From the NCBI GenBank assembly GCA_964058805.1, contig CAXKVV010001470.1:1-30894 (forward strand): a stretch of DNA of 30,894 nucleotides, written 5' to 3'. Within the stretch, counting starts at the first letter, position 1. The number at the start of each line of letters is the position of its first letter. This document shows, one piece after another, positions 1 through 11,633 of this stretch. The position numbers and the translations under genes are program-made. Origin of the DNA: Schoenoplectus triqueter. Its lineage: Eukaryota > Streptophyta > Magnoliopsida > Poales > Cyperaceae. Under the pieces are notes generated by a model that saw only the letters and a program-made list of their open reading frames with translations, searched no databases and was not told the DNA's origin.

Positions 1-154
1 AAATTAGAGTTCCCACACATTGTAATGTTAGATATCTAAAAAATTTGCAAAAGAATTGCTATAATTGAGACATGATAAAAAGGCAACTTGTGAAAATTCT
101 GCTTTCAGGAACCAGTCGATCCCCATATTAAGGAGAAGTTGAAAAAAAAAATAC

Positions 155-3100
155 CTTGATGAATCTTCTAATATCATCGCGGTACATACCATTCCATTCA
201 GCCCACCTACAAAAACAACATGTCTAAAACCATATTAGCCAATTCATTACATTTGTAAAAAAATTCAGTACCTTGTTTGGCTGAATGAAAGTTAAGGCAA
301 AATAAATCAATTGTGAAATGTTAAGGTCAAGGAAGGGAGTCGCTCCTAACGGTCGGAAAATGGAAAAAAAGGGTGATGCTGATACGATCGCAAATCCCTT
401 TCTCCTTCCCATCCGACCACCTCTCCGGCGAACTATCAGCGCCTTTCCGCCCTCCACTCTCTCTCTTCTCCTTAGAACGAACGACCAACCAGCTCCACCC
501 CCGACCAACCCGCTCCGCCCCCCACCTCTCAACTCCGCCCTTCCCCGACCAGCTCCGCCCCTCAACAACCAGCTCCTTCCCCGACCATCCTCCCCTCCAC
601 AACCAGCACCTTCCCCGACCAGATCTGCCCTTCTCTGACCAGCTCCTCCCCCTGACCAGCTCCCCTCACTGCTCCGCATACCAGATCCTTCCTTCTTTGA
701 CCAGCTCCCCTCACTGCTCCGCATACCAGATCCTTCCTCCTTTGACCAGCTCCACACACCAGCTACCCTTCTCCCAACCAATAACCACAAATTACAGGAC
801 TAATTAAGTGTGTCGAAGCTTGCATTTGGAAGTGCCGAAAGGCGTAATTACCGAATCCCTGTTTCCTCGAGAACACAGATTACAGGAACCATTTTCTGAA
901 ACTGGGCTTGCTGACAACAAATAATTATTGAATGTTAGATAGCATTCTAATTAATTAGGCCTAGGAAAGTGCCTCTGGGAGACCGCGCTCGTGAGAAAAG
1001 GCAAAGGTGAAAAAGTTCAGGCGATTTGAAAAACCCTAGCGGGGAGGCCACGCCGTCGGCCTCCCCTGCCTCCCCCCTTCTCTGCCCTCCCCTTCCTCTC
1101 CTGCCTTCTACTCCCTTATCCTTTCTCCATTTTATTTGAAATACAAACATCCCAGGTAAGTCTAAAGTTTCCTTTTTCTACCGCCTCTAACCTCCTTTCG
1201 CCACCACCAACATCCGTCGTAACCTCCAAGCTCCATTGCTACCCCTAACCACTGCCTCTACTTCTCTTGACTCCTTGACCATTACTACCCCTGACCCCTA
1301 ACCTCCGCCAACCCCGATGAAACAACAACACTCCTATCAGCTCCCGTCACAGCTCACCCGCCTCCGCACCACCTTCCCTCATCAGCACCACCTTCTATAA
1401 ACCTCCTCACCCACTCGAATCCAAACCATAGCCAAGTAGATCCGCTTCCACTCACTGCAAAGACCTCCCTCGCTTCTCCTTTGTCCCCTTTCCTCTCTGC
1501 ATGCTCCTTCTTCCAAACTGTGCACCCAAAGCCCAAGTTCGCATCCAATTCTACTCAAGCCCGAACCTTACAGCATAGACCTGACCCACTTAGCCTTATC
1601 TGACCTGGACGCACTCAGCTCGGCCACACCCTCCGTCTCCGCTGTCCTGGTCAGCAGCACTGCCCAAGCCACCCCTTGGTTACACATTCCCCCATTGCTG
1701 CCTCATCCCTCTTATGCATGGCTCTTGTAGTCTCTTCCAAACTCAGTGTTATTGTCCTTCGCCTCACCCTTAGGGAAACAACCAGATCGTGATGACAGCC
1801 ACCGATCCAGGTATCGTTGCCCCACATCATGTTGGCAGCAATCCGGTGTCACCATTCAAGGAGAGAGAGGAAAAAGATGAGGACTTTCCCTTCTCTTCCT
1901 CTCCGGTAAGTCCCTCATGTGTGTTGCACTATGTTGGACAAATCGATGGTTGGTGTGAAGAGTCAAGCTACTTTTAAGGGATGATGTTTGTATTTCAATT
2001 CTAATCAATTTTTTTCTCTATGGTTTTTTCTAGTTCTTTTTCTCCAATCATATCTGTACTCTTTTTCAATTTGATTTAATAAAAATTTATAGTAGGTTGT
2101 TCGCCTGCAACTTCAAAAAAAGAAAATGTTAAGGCCCAGAGCCCATAGACTTCAATAAAGTAAGAACAGGTGGTACCCTGAGGTGTTATTTGGCTCCCAT
2201 ATTGGTCCTGGATGTTTCTAAATTTCCTTTTTGATCCTAAATTTCTCGCCTCAAAATCTCAAATTCAGTTCTGTTCAAACCTTTTAAAAGATTGGACAAA
2301 ATATTTAGCCAATTCTAGTGGGTTTCACCTGAAAAATGATCAAATTGTCAGACTATAAGTCTAACTTGACTGAAGAATGATGGGAAAAACCATCTCTTTC
2401 CAAATTAGAAGTTTAGGGACCAAAAGATAGGATTTCAAAAATACTGGAACTAATACGAGGTGATACCATCACTTTCATAGCCATGATCTATGCACTGTAT
2501 AGATCATATCTGCAAATGCTGGATTCAAATTTAATCTTTAATTTGGAAAAAGATTGTGCAGTTGAATACATTATCAAGTGATCACTCTTCTATATTCTAT
2601 TATCAATAAACTAGATCGATTAGCATGAGAGACATTCAATGGACATTGAATATAAATATTAATTGCATATTTACCTATCCCAATTTGGGAAACTGCCAAC
2701 AAGATAGAGTCCCCCACAGTCCCATGGCTCTGCTATTATTTTACATCTCGATAGCACCTCATCTTTTGCAATGGCCTGCAAATGAAATTTCATTCATGTG
2801 ATTTTCTGTGATAATCAATGGACACTAGGAGCTACAAATACATAGAAGGTAGTTGCTAACATCCAGTATTTTGGTGGTTATTCTGGTACATTACATAATG
2901 TTAAAGTAATGTGCTGATTTAGCACCTTTTAGTGTTCTTTGTTCAGATCTTGACAACGAAGCCTCAATTGAGGTTCTCAGATAGCTCATGTACATGAACC
3001 AAAAACAGGGATGAGCAGCAACTGGTCAACACAAGGGACACGATTATTTGCAAATAACACCCGACACTTAGTGTGTTAGCAAATAGGACCATATTTCCAC

Positions 3101-6100
3101 CAAATTAATTTTGGTCTCCTTTTTCCCCTGAAGTTCCCACAAAATATAATTTGAATATAACTCCCAGCCCTATCTAATATATAAAAAAGTCAATTTGATG
3201 GCTTTTGCACTTTGTATGGACTGATTTTGAGACCTCTCATTTTTCACAAGATAGATTCAATTGATTACATTAAAAAATTAAGGCAACTTTGGTGTTTATG
3301 CAGTTAAATGGTTAAACATCTTGACAATATACAGTATTCTGCAAGCACCATAAAATATGCAAATCAGAATGCAAACAAAAAAAATTAATAAATAAAAATA
3401 ACCATCTAACCAATGTATCTGTAAATGCAGTAGATGTTGGGTGCAACTTGCGAAGACTTGATATTGCTGGACAATAAAAAAGAATTAGGTCCAGTACCTT
3501 AATAAGTGGAGGCGTGTTGAGAGGAGTCCCATCAGTGTCGCGACAAAGCACACTAGCTAAGTCAAAACGGAACCCATCTATATGATACTCCATAACCCTA
3601 TAATAGTACATAACCAAGTTCGTATTCATGATTTGAACACATAGAATATGAATTAATAACAAATAAAATGAAATGAATAGATATTTGGCTGATACCAATG
3701 TCTCAGGCTGTCTAGTATGAGCTCCATAACAACAGGATGATTGCAGTTGAATGTGTTTCCTGAATATATTCACAAAAAGGAGGGAAAGATATTAAAATGC
3801 CAGAATTTCCATATTTCACAGGATTCTGGTCATAAAAAATAAAGAGGGCTAAGATGTACTCCTAAATAGTATTTCAGAAGGTGGAGGAAAGGGTTTACCA
3901 CAGCCCGAGAAATTATGCAACTTAGCATTGTTGTTGAGATCCAGCATGTAATAAACCTGCAAACAGGTTTAACTATAACTCATTAAGAGACAAACAAGAA
4001 TTTGAACCCTAGTGGTACAAAAGTTGTGAACACATGAAGAAACAAAACCTCGCCTTATTATCAATTCCACGAAAAGAGGTTGTGTAGGGGTTTTTATCAT
4101 CCACCTCATTAGTATGGTTGTAAACAACATCCAAAATTACCTGAAATGACAAATAGCCAAGCTCATTTACTGGACTAAGAACAAATCAGTACAAAGCAAA
4201 GATTTACCTCAATTCCTGCATTATGCAAAGCCCTAACCATCTGTTTGAGCTCGAGAGAGGCAGTAAGTGGGCCTCCGCCTCTACTCGCATACCGACTCAT
4301 AGGTGCAAAAAAATTCATTGTCGAGTAACCCCATGTGTTCACCTATAAAATGATAATTGATCTATTAAAGACTGCTAAAATGAACTCCACGTAAGCGAAA
4401 AAATATATTCCATGTCTGCCATAGCAAACAAAATTACAATATCATATATAGCCCTGCAAAATGAGAAATACATACATGCTGCATCTACATGATACAATTG
4501 CGTGACCTTCATTAACACAATTTATGTTAAGTTTCTCCAAATCACCTCCAGTCTTTGTAAAGCATCAGATAGGTTAGATTGCATTGCCCAGGACAAATTT
4601 CAGATATTTATGTCAGCTTGCAAGGTTGTTAGACTTGCATTTTGGGTGCCCCTACATGTTCTCATAGTTTGACCCATATCTTAAAAAGGAAATACTTGTG
4701 GTAAAGGGACTTCTTCTTTTGTTCCAATCTGCATAGCATTCTCTACGCTATGAGTAGCTGTTTATAATCACTACCATGTTAAAGAGATGAAAGCAAGGAT
4801 AAAAAATTACCATATGATCTCTTGGATTTGGGAACCGCTGGAATTCCAACTCATCAAACTCAAAAATAGGCAATAGTTCAACAGCATTGATCCCCAGTTC
4901 GAGCAAGTGAGGAATCTAGTTAAAATCAAAGAATGTTTAAGGGCAGTTTAGCCAAATTTCATCAACTCTAATCTTATTGATTTTTTTTTTTTACTTTTTG
5001 CATGTAAACCAAAGAATGTTGCCTTATGCTTACATATGAAAACTACAAATTCAATTATTTATTGCAACTAATAACAAAGAAATATACCTTTTCAATGACA
5101 CCAAGATAGCTTCCTCGTATATCTGGATCCAAACCACTTGACTCATCAACTGTGAATGCGCGTACGTTCATTTCATATATCACAAGTTCATTCTGCAAGG
5201 ACCATTTGTACCACAAACATAAAAAAAGGAATCAACGTTATAAAAGTGTGATTACTTCGTTTTACACAAGAATATGGTACTATATTTATAATTTTGCAAT
5301 TTAGCTGAAACTGAGATCAAGTTATACCTCAGTTGCGACAAAATTGTTCAATTTTCCTAATTTAACTCAATTTAGTTTCAACTTGACCTTGATTAATGAA
5401 AATTAACTAATCAGTGAAAATATAGTAGATACATACATACCTCAGGTATTTTTGGAAGGTTGTATTCCGGACCCCAATCAAATGGTAAGCTGTCAAAATC
5501 ATAGGTCCCAAGGAAATTACAGTTTTTGTTTGTCACATCCCCAAAAAAATTACGACCAGAAACTAGTTTCGCATAGGGGTCAAGAAGCACAACACTACTA
5601 TCATATCGGTGCCCACTCTTCCACTCTTTTGGGCCATCAACACGGTATCCATATAGAACTCCAGAGCGTGGTAATCCCTGCATTAAAAAAATAACATTGC
5701 TCCTTATGTAAGCTATGAATTGACTATATATGTTATCTTTTGTTTATTGCTCAAATAGAAGTGAAATAATTAATGAATTCAACCAAGAATAGTAAACATG
5801 TTTTCCACCTCTACACAGATGTGCCATATATCTCCAGTCCTATTATTATTAGGGTCTAGTGCAATATCAATCATTTCCAGAACTGAACCCTGAGTACACC
5901 TAAGAACAGAAAATACAGAAAGTAAAAAGGTTAGTATGTCAACATGCTTATAGTAAATAATAACAAAATCTAGATTAATTAAATTTATGAATTTATGACC
6001 TATCTAAGTAGTTCAGGCAAAGAACAACAGATGAAGCATGTCGTGAGAAAATCGCGAAATTAATTCCATTTTCTGATTCTGACGCACCCAGTGGGGAAGC

Positions 6101-7368
6101 ACTTCCAGGAGAATATCTCAATGGAATTTCGAACTCTGACATAATAGGAGGCTCTTCTTTCTAGTTTAGCATAAATTAAAGAAAAAAGTAGGAAGAGGAA
6201 AAATAAAAGAAAGGAATTCTCATGTATAATTAACCCATTATACGTATTAGAGTCAGACATGTGACAGTGTGAGTTAGCACAACTAAGATGACATAAATAT
6301 TATCAGTCAGATCGGGATGTCAACAAGGATTTTAATATCACCATAAATGAATGATTTACATGTTAGGTGTCGGTACAGCAATGGTACAAGGAACAGTACT
6401 GGCACCAATGGCATATAACATAAGGAACAATACTTTTCCCAGGTTGGCAATTAACCCAATAAGCCTCAATTCACACACTGTGCAGTTAAGCATTGGTTAC
6501 ATCTAAAACAAGTTCACCTCAAACAATTCTCAATTACTCAGCCATTCTCATTTATGTATAATTGACCCATTTCAATCAAGCTTAACATCTATTCTTCACT
6601 TCACTGTGAATCAGATACTAAAACAACATGGATCAAAGAAAAATTCAAATAATTCACCTAGCTGAATACAGAGACCATCCACCTGGTACATGGAAGAACG
6701 TACTGGTGCATCACCAATATACATAAAAGGTACTGAAATCCATAACAGTTCTCCTTAATTGTGCAAATTAAACTGCATAACTATTTTTAGTTCTGAAACA
6801 CTTAACTTTTAGCACGCGAAATGAAATATACAACTTTATTTGAGTAAAGTTGAGAAAACCAGGAACTCACGGTAACCAAATACTGAGTTTTATCACCAAT
6901 ATATGACAAAACATTAATGTACCTCAATTACACTTTTGCCGAATTGTTTGCCATAAACCTTCAGACAAGGATAATTAACTGGATTGATTTTCCTGGCCTA
7001 TCAAACCAATCAGAAACTGAATTAAATTATAGACACAAACAAGCGGAATATGAAAACGTGTCGCAATAAAAGAAAGAAAGAAAAGAAATGAAATCCGTGC
7101 CTTCTTGGAGATTGCTACCCAGGTAGAAGAGAAGGTCACTTTATCTGATCCAACTCTGCACGTAATTAACAAACGTTCATATCCGATGCCTCACCAAAAA
7201 CATGCGTCTTCGAAACGATATCGCTCAACTCAATTCGCTTCGTCACAAAATCAGTTCGCATCATTACATCATCGACTCCGAAAGAGAGACGTACCTTATT
7301 CCCGACGGAAGACGAATAGAATACCTCGCATTGCCTCTACAATGGCTGGAAGGAAGCAACGATTCCAT
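155..7368 (-). CDS. ISA3: Isoamylase-type starch debranching enzyme, plastid, ISA3-like (3' part outside window)
   Basis: Debranching enzyme that hydrolyses alpha-1,6 links; ISA3 proteins trim branched glucans during plastid starch breakdown. Exons, in transcript order: 7295-7368, 7119-7155 (3' end uncertain), 6000-6160, 5809-5899, 5441-5677, 5088-5192, 4811-4915, 4208-4342, 4054-4140, 3899-3956, 3696-3759, 3498-3597, 2675-2775, 155-206. Phases agree at all joins. This gives about 469 residues of a family usually near 760-780. A CBM48-like region ([17 protein letters not shown] to LYGYRVDG) precedes the GH13 barrel. Region I is DVVYNH; region [11 protein letters not shown] has the nucleophile Asp (about residue 397); region [13 protein letters not shown] has the acid/base Glu (about 434). 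The third catalytic Asp lies beyond the left edge. The choice of ISA3 over ISA1 rests on [10 protein letters not shown] followed by a PPLI stretch, which ISA1 lacks. The start ATG at 7368 opens a short Ser/Arg-rich leader compatible with a transit peptide. Odd points: a GC donor after the 4054-4140 exon and a retroposon in intron 207-2674. Confidence 0.94.
327..2123 (+). mobile_element. Poly(A)-tailed retroposon inserted in an ISA3 intron
   Basis: The sequence AAATGTTAAGG occurs at 316-326 and again at 2124-2134. The interval between ends in an A-rich tail (cttcaaaaaaagaaa) directly before the second copy. This is the signature of target-primed insertion, as for LINEs, SINEs and retroposed RNAs. 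The body is C+T-rich, carries a 45-bp tandem repeat near its left end, and has no open frame resembling reverse transcriptase. The last 250 bases closely match the reverse complement of 19442-19700, so this is a dispersed family. It could be a LINE derivative without coding capacity or a retroposed transcript. It lies inside intron 207-2674, antisense to the host gene. Confidence 0.7.
653..752. repeat. 45-bp minisatellite
   Basis: Units start at 653, 698 and, partially, 743. Each begins tgaccagctcc and contains the words ctcactgctccgcatacc. The two full units differ at only a few bases. Looser, shorter relatives of the same ccgaccagctccgccc theme fill 476-652. Confidence 0.85.
2776..3497 (-). 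other. Intron of the ISA3-like gene, no other feature seen
   Basis: This intron lies between the exon with the nucleophile Asp and the exon with the acid/base Glu. It is bounded by GT at 3497-3496 and AG at 2777-2776. The content is AT-rich, and I see no repeat or coding signal in it. Confidence 0.85.
4052..4054 (-). other. Apparent GC splice donor (GC-AG intron) in the ISA3-like gene
   Basis: The exon coding DVVYNHTNE through RGIDNK must end at 4054, because the next exon begins in frame with [10 protein letters not shown]. The two bases that follow on the minus strand are GC, in the context AAG|GCGAGG, not GT. The nearest GT lies 8 bases further on and shifts the frame. GC-AG introns are a known minor class in plants. 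A base change or sequence error is the alternative. Confidence 0.75.
6161..7118 (-). other. Long intron between the leader exons and the CBM48 region of the ISA3-like gene
   Basis: AT-rich and about 0.96 kb if the tentative second exon is right. The 3' end has an extended pyrimidine tract (6163-6220 in reverse) before the acceptor at 6162-6161. No further exon is recognised, but a small one cannot be excluded because the transit peptide region diverges quickly. Confidence 0.55.
7119..7155 (-). other. Tentative second exon of the ISA3-like gene (end of transit peptide)
   Basis: The acceptor TGCAG before 7155 joins in phase to the first exon and gives [12 protein letters not shown] up to a GT at 7118-7117. 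This ending was chosen because the next exon (6160, after a strong pyrimidine tract) begins in phase 0. Reading on past this donor stays open for a long way, so a different donor or an extra small exon is possible. This stretch is poorly conserved in isoamylases and homology cannot settle it. Confidence 0.45.
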
Positions 7369-8829
7369 CAGAGAAGAAGAAAGAATGAGCTAGAAATCCG
7401 ATTGGCACACGACGCGAAATAAAATAAGAGAAGGTGATCTTACTCCGAGTTACACGAACGCTCACATGCCAGGTGAACGGATCCAGAAGCAGACAATGTT
7501 TCGTTGCCACGTGTACGATCCTCGCTTTGCGGAGGTTTATCACAAGAAAAAGAAAGGTTTTTGTGGCGGCGGCGGTGTAGCTTTGTAAGACCGGAAGGAC
7601 TGGTCCAGTAAACTACTGACTAGCGACTAGTATGTCTGTATGTGACTTCTTCTGGTAGCAGGATGCTTTTTGTAGGGATTGCTGCACAGAATTTACCACA
7701 TGGATTTATTATGTATTTAGTCCATTATTCTTTTTCTTTTTAACAGAAGGACCATCAGTCGTGCATCTCGTGATACCAAAATAGTATAAGCCGAGAAATA
7801 ATTTACTTATCCTCGTTTCAATTGCTGATTTAACGAAAACAACAGCTGTATGGTTAAAACTTAAAAATGCCTATTTTTAAACCGACTGCAGAACAAGAAT
7901 AAACTGATGAGCCATCGGATACATTTTTTAATCATGTAAATAATATACAAAGATTACCTTCTCTATTTTGTGTGAGCATTATCGGGTGTGCTTTACAGAA
8001 AAAATTGCAGTCATAAAAACAAGTATATATATTTTATGGCTGTTCCTGATATCTAACATGACCATTTGTATTACCGTAGAAGTTTTTGGAGATATTTACC
8101 CAGTACATTATACAAATTTGGTATTTTGGTATGACAACTTGTAATTGCAAATTTAAATCATTGAAAAAGTTCTGAATCGTAATTCTTAGTTCTACATGAC
8201 AAAGCCTTATTTCATTTTGATTTTTCCGACGATCAAACTAATGTTGATTTAAATGACAAAATTGAACAATATCCTTCCCACGGTTCAAACAACAAATTCG
8301 AACCAACATACATGCACGGAGGGAGAGTTAAGGCGTATATCAAGATCTCAAGCACACACAAAGGACACTAGGTTGGATTTGGACAACGTGTTATGGTACT
8401 AATTAAACCCATTTCTTATTCTTCTTCTTCTTTTAACAAAAGATGCCTATTTTCCAATCAGTCGCCAAGTCCCAGTGACTAAGCATTTAGCAATCCCCCC
8501 AATCAAATGCAAATAACCTCAAGTCAACATATATCAAGCATACTTTCTTCTGCATTTCAGTAAAAAGTAAAATACCCAACCCTTGTTACAAATGCAACAG
8601 TCAAGAATTCAAAATAAAACCAACTCAGATTGAACGGCCATGATTAAATAACCATGCCATCGCAATAATGGCGGCTCATATGTGTAAACATTACAGGTTG
8701 CCTTTATAATGTTCCTCTCATTATCTATTTTCCATTTATAAATAAGTAAAATAAGAAACAAAAACTACAGCATTGGACAACTTTGTTGATTTGTAATATT
8801 TGATCAAAGTGCAAAATTGATCATCAAAG
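7369..8829. other. Intergenic region between the two genes: ISA3-like leader/promoter and LETM1-like 3' UTR
   Basis: Both neighbours are on the minus strand, so this gap holds the leader and promoter of the ISA3-like gene (low end) and the 3' UTR and polyadenylation region of the LETM1-like gene (high end). A GC-richer patch at 7440-7620 marks the probable leader and core promoter. Apart from the CACGTG motif I see no clear TATA box, repeat or coding sequence. Confidence 0.6.
7506..7515. promoter_or_regulatory. G-box/ABRE-type motif upstream of the ISA3-like start
   Basis: CACGTG at 7508-7513, in the context GCCACGTGTA, lies about 140 bases upstream of the presumed ATG. This palindromic core is bound by plant bZIP and bHLH factors in light, clock and abscisic acid responses. 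Whether it lies in the leader or the promoter is unknown, and the assignment rests on the motif and its position only. Confidence 0.35.
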
Positions 8830-11597
8830 TCACCGAACAGATTCTGGTTCTTTAACAGCATTAGCGTCACTGGAGATCTCCATCTCTTTGACTTTTTCAA
8901 GCTGTCTTAGAAGATCCAGCCTCTCGGGTGCATATGTAGATGGGATCTGAACAAAAAATAGCCAAGATAAACTAAGTTGAGCATGTTTGTTTGAACATAT
9001 CTCTGTATTTATTGTACATGAACAACAGATATTTTCGGCTGCAGCACATACCAAAGATGGAACATATCTTTGAATAAAAGCCAGGATAGCAGCATGGCCA
9101 ACAGCAGTTACCTAGCACAAGTTTAATAAACAAAATTTGATCAACATGATAAGAACAATAATGACCAATAGATGTTTATTTGAACAAGTAACCAAAAGAT
9201 TTTCACTAAATCAAATTAGGAGAAATGTTGGATTGAGCTCATTATCTAGTATAAACTCAGCCAGTTGATTTGAAGTTGAGGCAATAACAAAATTTAGTGC
9301 ATTACTTTTCCACTAAAAACAAAGAAAGGTAAAATGTGTGACTCACGGGTAAAAGCATCAGAATGCCAATGGGAATGACCGATGCCAGGTCAGTTAGGGT
9401 TCTCTGAAGAACCTTTTTCTCCTTCTCTGTAAGATCATCTCCAGTAACCGATCTTCTCAGAAGTTCTGTAGCGGCTGCCACATCAATTGCCAGCAGTTGA
9501 GTCCCCTGCCACACATCCTGTGCAAAGATGGGTGAAAATTTAGTTCACTTCAAATGTTCAAATAATCAAATTAAATCAAACAATTTTTTTATAAGAAAAA
9601 TCAATTTTTCTGTTCTTTCTACCGTGGTGGTTTCCTTCAATTTCTCAACGGATTTGACAAGGACATTCTCTTTCTTGGAGGAAGGCACCAACAGTTGGTC
9701 TTTTGTTGAAGATACCTTGGCATCTCTCTCATGTAATATATCAGTGCCCTAAGAATTAAGAAACAGCCATATTAGTGATCAATTTTACAATACTAGGCTT
9801 TGTCCAATAAGTGAATGCTAGAGGCCAAAAATAGGAACCATAATTAACCAGCCTGAACTCAAACCCTACATATAAAAGGGAAGTTTTCATAATATTAAAA
9901 CTGAACTGAAGCCAATTATATTTTGAAAAGTTTTTTGGACAACCCAGTTTCAACTATGGAAATTTTTTCTGTCACCTCATGCTTATGAAATACAAGTATA
10001 AAAGGTACAACTTTGAACAATGCAAAGATACCAAATAATTCTCAGAATCATATGTGCTTCTCTGAACTCTTTTTTCTAGCTCCATCAGTTCATTTGTAAG
10101 CTTCTCGATCCGATGGATATCAGTAGCTCCCGGGCCCCGATTATCTTCTTTATCTGTTGCACCCTGCAAATACAATACCAAAGGTTGATGGTCATTAGGA
10201 GCTTCCACAAGAGATTACATTTTAATAGTCCTACTTCGGATAACCTTAACAAGTACATGAAAAAAAATAATTGAAGCAAGATAACATACAAGATGTAGTA
10301 AGCCTGTAAATTACCTAAAGATTAAAATAATGAAGCAACAACTTGAATGTATGGTCAAATGCAAATCTATGATCAAATAAAGCAACTCGTAGGCCAAGCA
10401 TAAAACTTAACCAGATGCCAAATTACATGCACTTGAATCAATCTAGAAAACGTGTCCACCTAAGTATTGGTGAAACACACCAGATTTCAACCAACAACCA
10501 AAAATACTTTCCAGAAAAAAAAAATACAAGAGCTAGTATTCTTTGATAATGTGGTAAATACAAAAAGCCTTTGTTGGCAGAATTTTCTTCACTTTCTGCT
10601 AAAAGGTGGGTATCCTTGGAAAGAAAGTACATAACAATTTAATAGATTACAAATATTACATTTTGTAATGAATCTGGTTCTCCTGATTCAGTCCTTGTGC
10701 GATTCCTAATCAAGAAGCCCCAGAAGTAACGTGATTTACTGTTAACATAAAAGAAAGAAATATTGTACCAAATTACTCATTTTATCTAAAAGTAAAAGAG
10801 AGAAATCAAATCAGTTTGCCAAATAATGTGATTTACTGTTGTTGAAGGGCTTGGTGGGAGATGAACTCCAACAGGACCAGAGATTTTTATGCCTCTAGAC
10901 AGCAATACAACCCCCCCCCCCCTTCCCAACCACCAAACAGGTTCCTTGCCCTTTTCCCAATTAATAATTCCAGCTTCAAACCTTTTTCATGTATCATATG
11001 ATTTTGATGCTTCTTGATTGATGATTGATCTATTTTTGCTATTTATTTTTTCTTGGATGGGCATGATTCGGGTTCAAAACAAAGCATAAAGCTGCGCATA
11101 CTTTTATATATAACCGAATAAATTGAGTTCTAAATGCATAACTAAATTCACAATCAGATTGGGATTATAGGATTGAAGAAAGAGAAGCTATTATGGATGT
11201 GTTGAGTTCAATTGTAGTATGATATCTCCTATTTTATTATTTGAAAACTTGTATTATGTCAATGTATATTTTGTCATGGAATGATGAACAAAGCTTCTTG
11301 TTTTTGTTTTGCTTCAAATTTGATGTTTATATGATATATACTAATGTATCGCGTCAAATGCTATTGTCTGATCAAATTTATTCCGCGCCATCTTATGTTG
11401 ATAAACTCTATTCCATAACATCTTATGTTGATACAAGTAATTCGGCCATATTCCAAAACATATATCCCCCGCCCTGCTGAATTTTTGGTTCATGCTCTAC
11501 CTCTGTCCAACAGCTTGTGATGAGTAAACCATTTGATCTAGAAGCGCTAACAATCATAATTCTCTTTTGCACGGAAGATGGAAGGAAAAAAATAGAA

Positions 11598-11633
<36 letters not shown>

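Noticed and set aside
476..780. Regular repeats resembling a CRISPR array
   Set aside because: The units are contiguous tandem repeats without spacers, and the surroundings are plant nuclear introns.
224..790. 188-codon minus frame and 144-codon plus frame over the same interval
   Set aside because: Both are low-complexity readings of the C+T-rich minisatellite tract inside an intron. They have no domain, and the two strands overlap.
5452..5694. 80-codon plus frame
   Set aside because: It lies opposite a well-conserved ISA3 exon whose minus-strand translation matches the family.
7105..7422. 105-codon plus frame rich in Arg/His
   Set aside because: It is antisense to the leader exons of the ISA3-like gene and resembles no family. 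The minus strand explains the splice signals.
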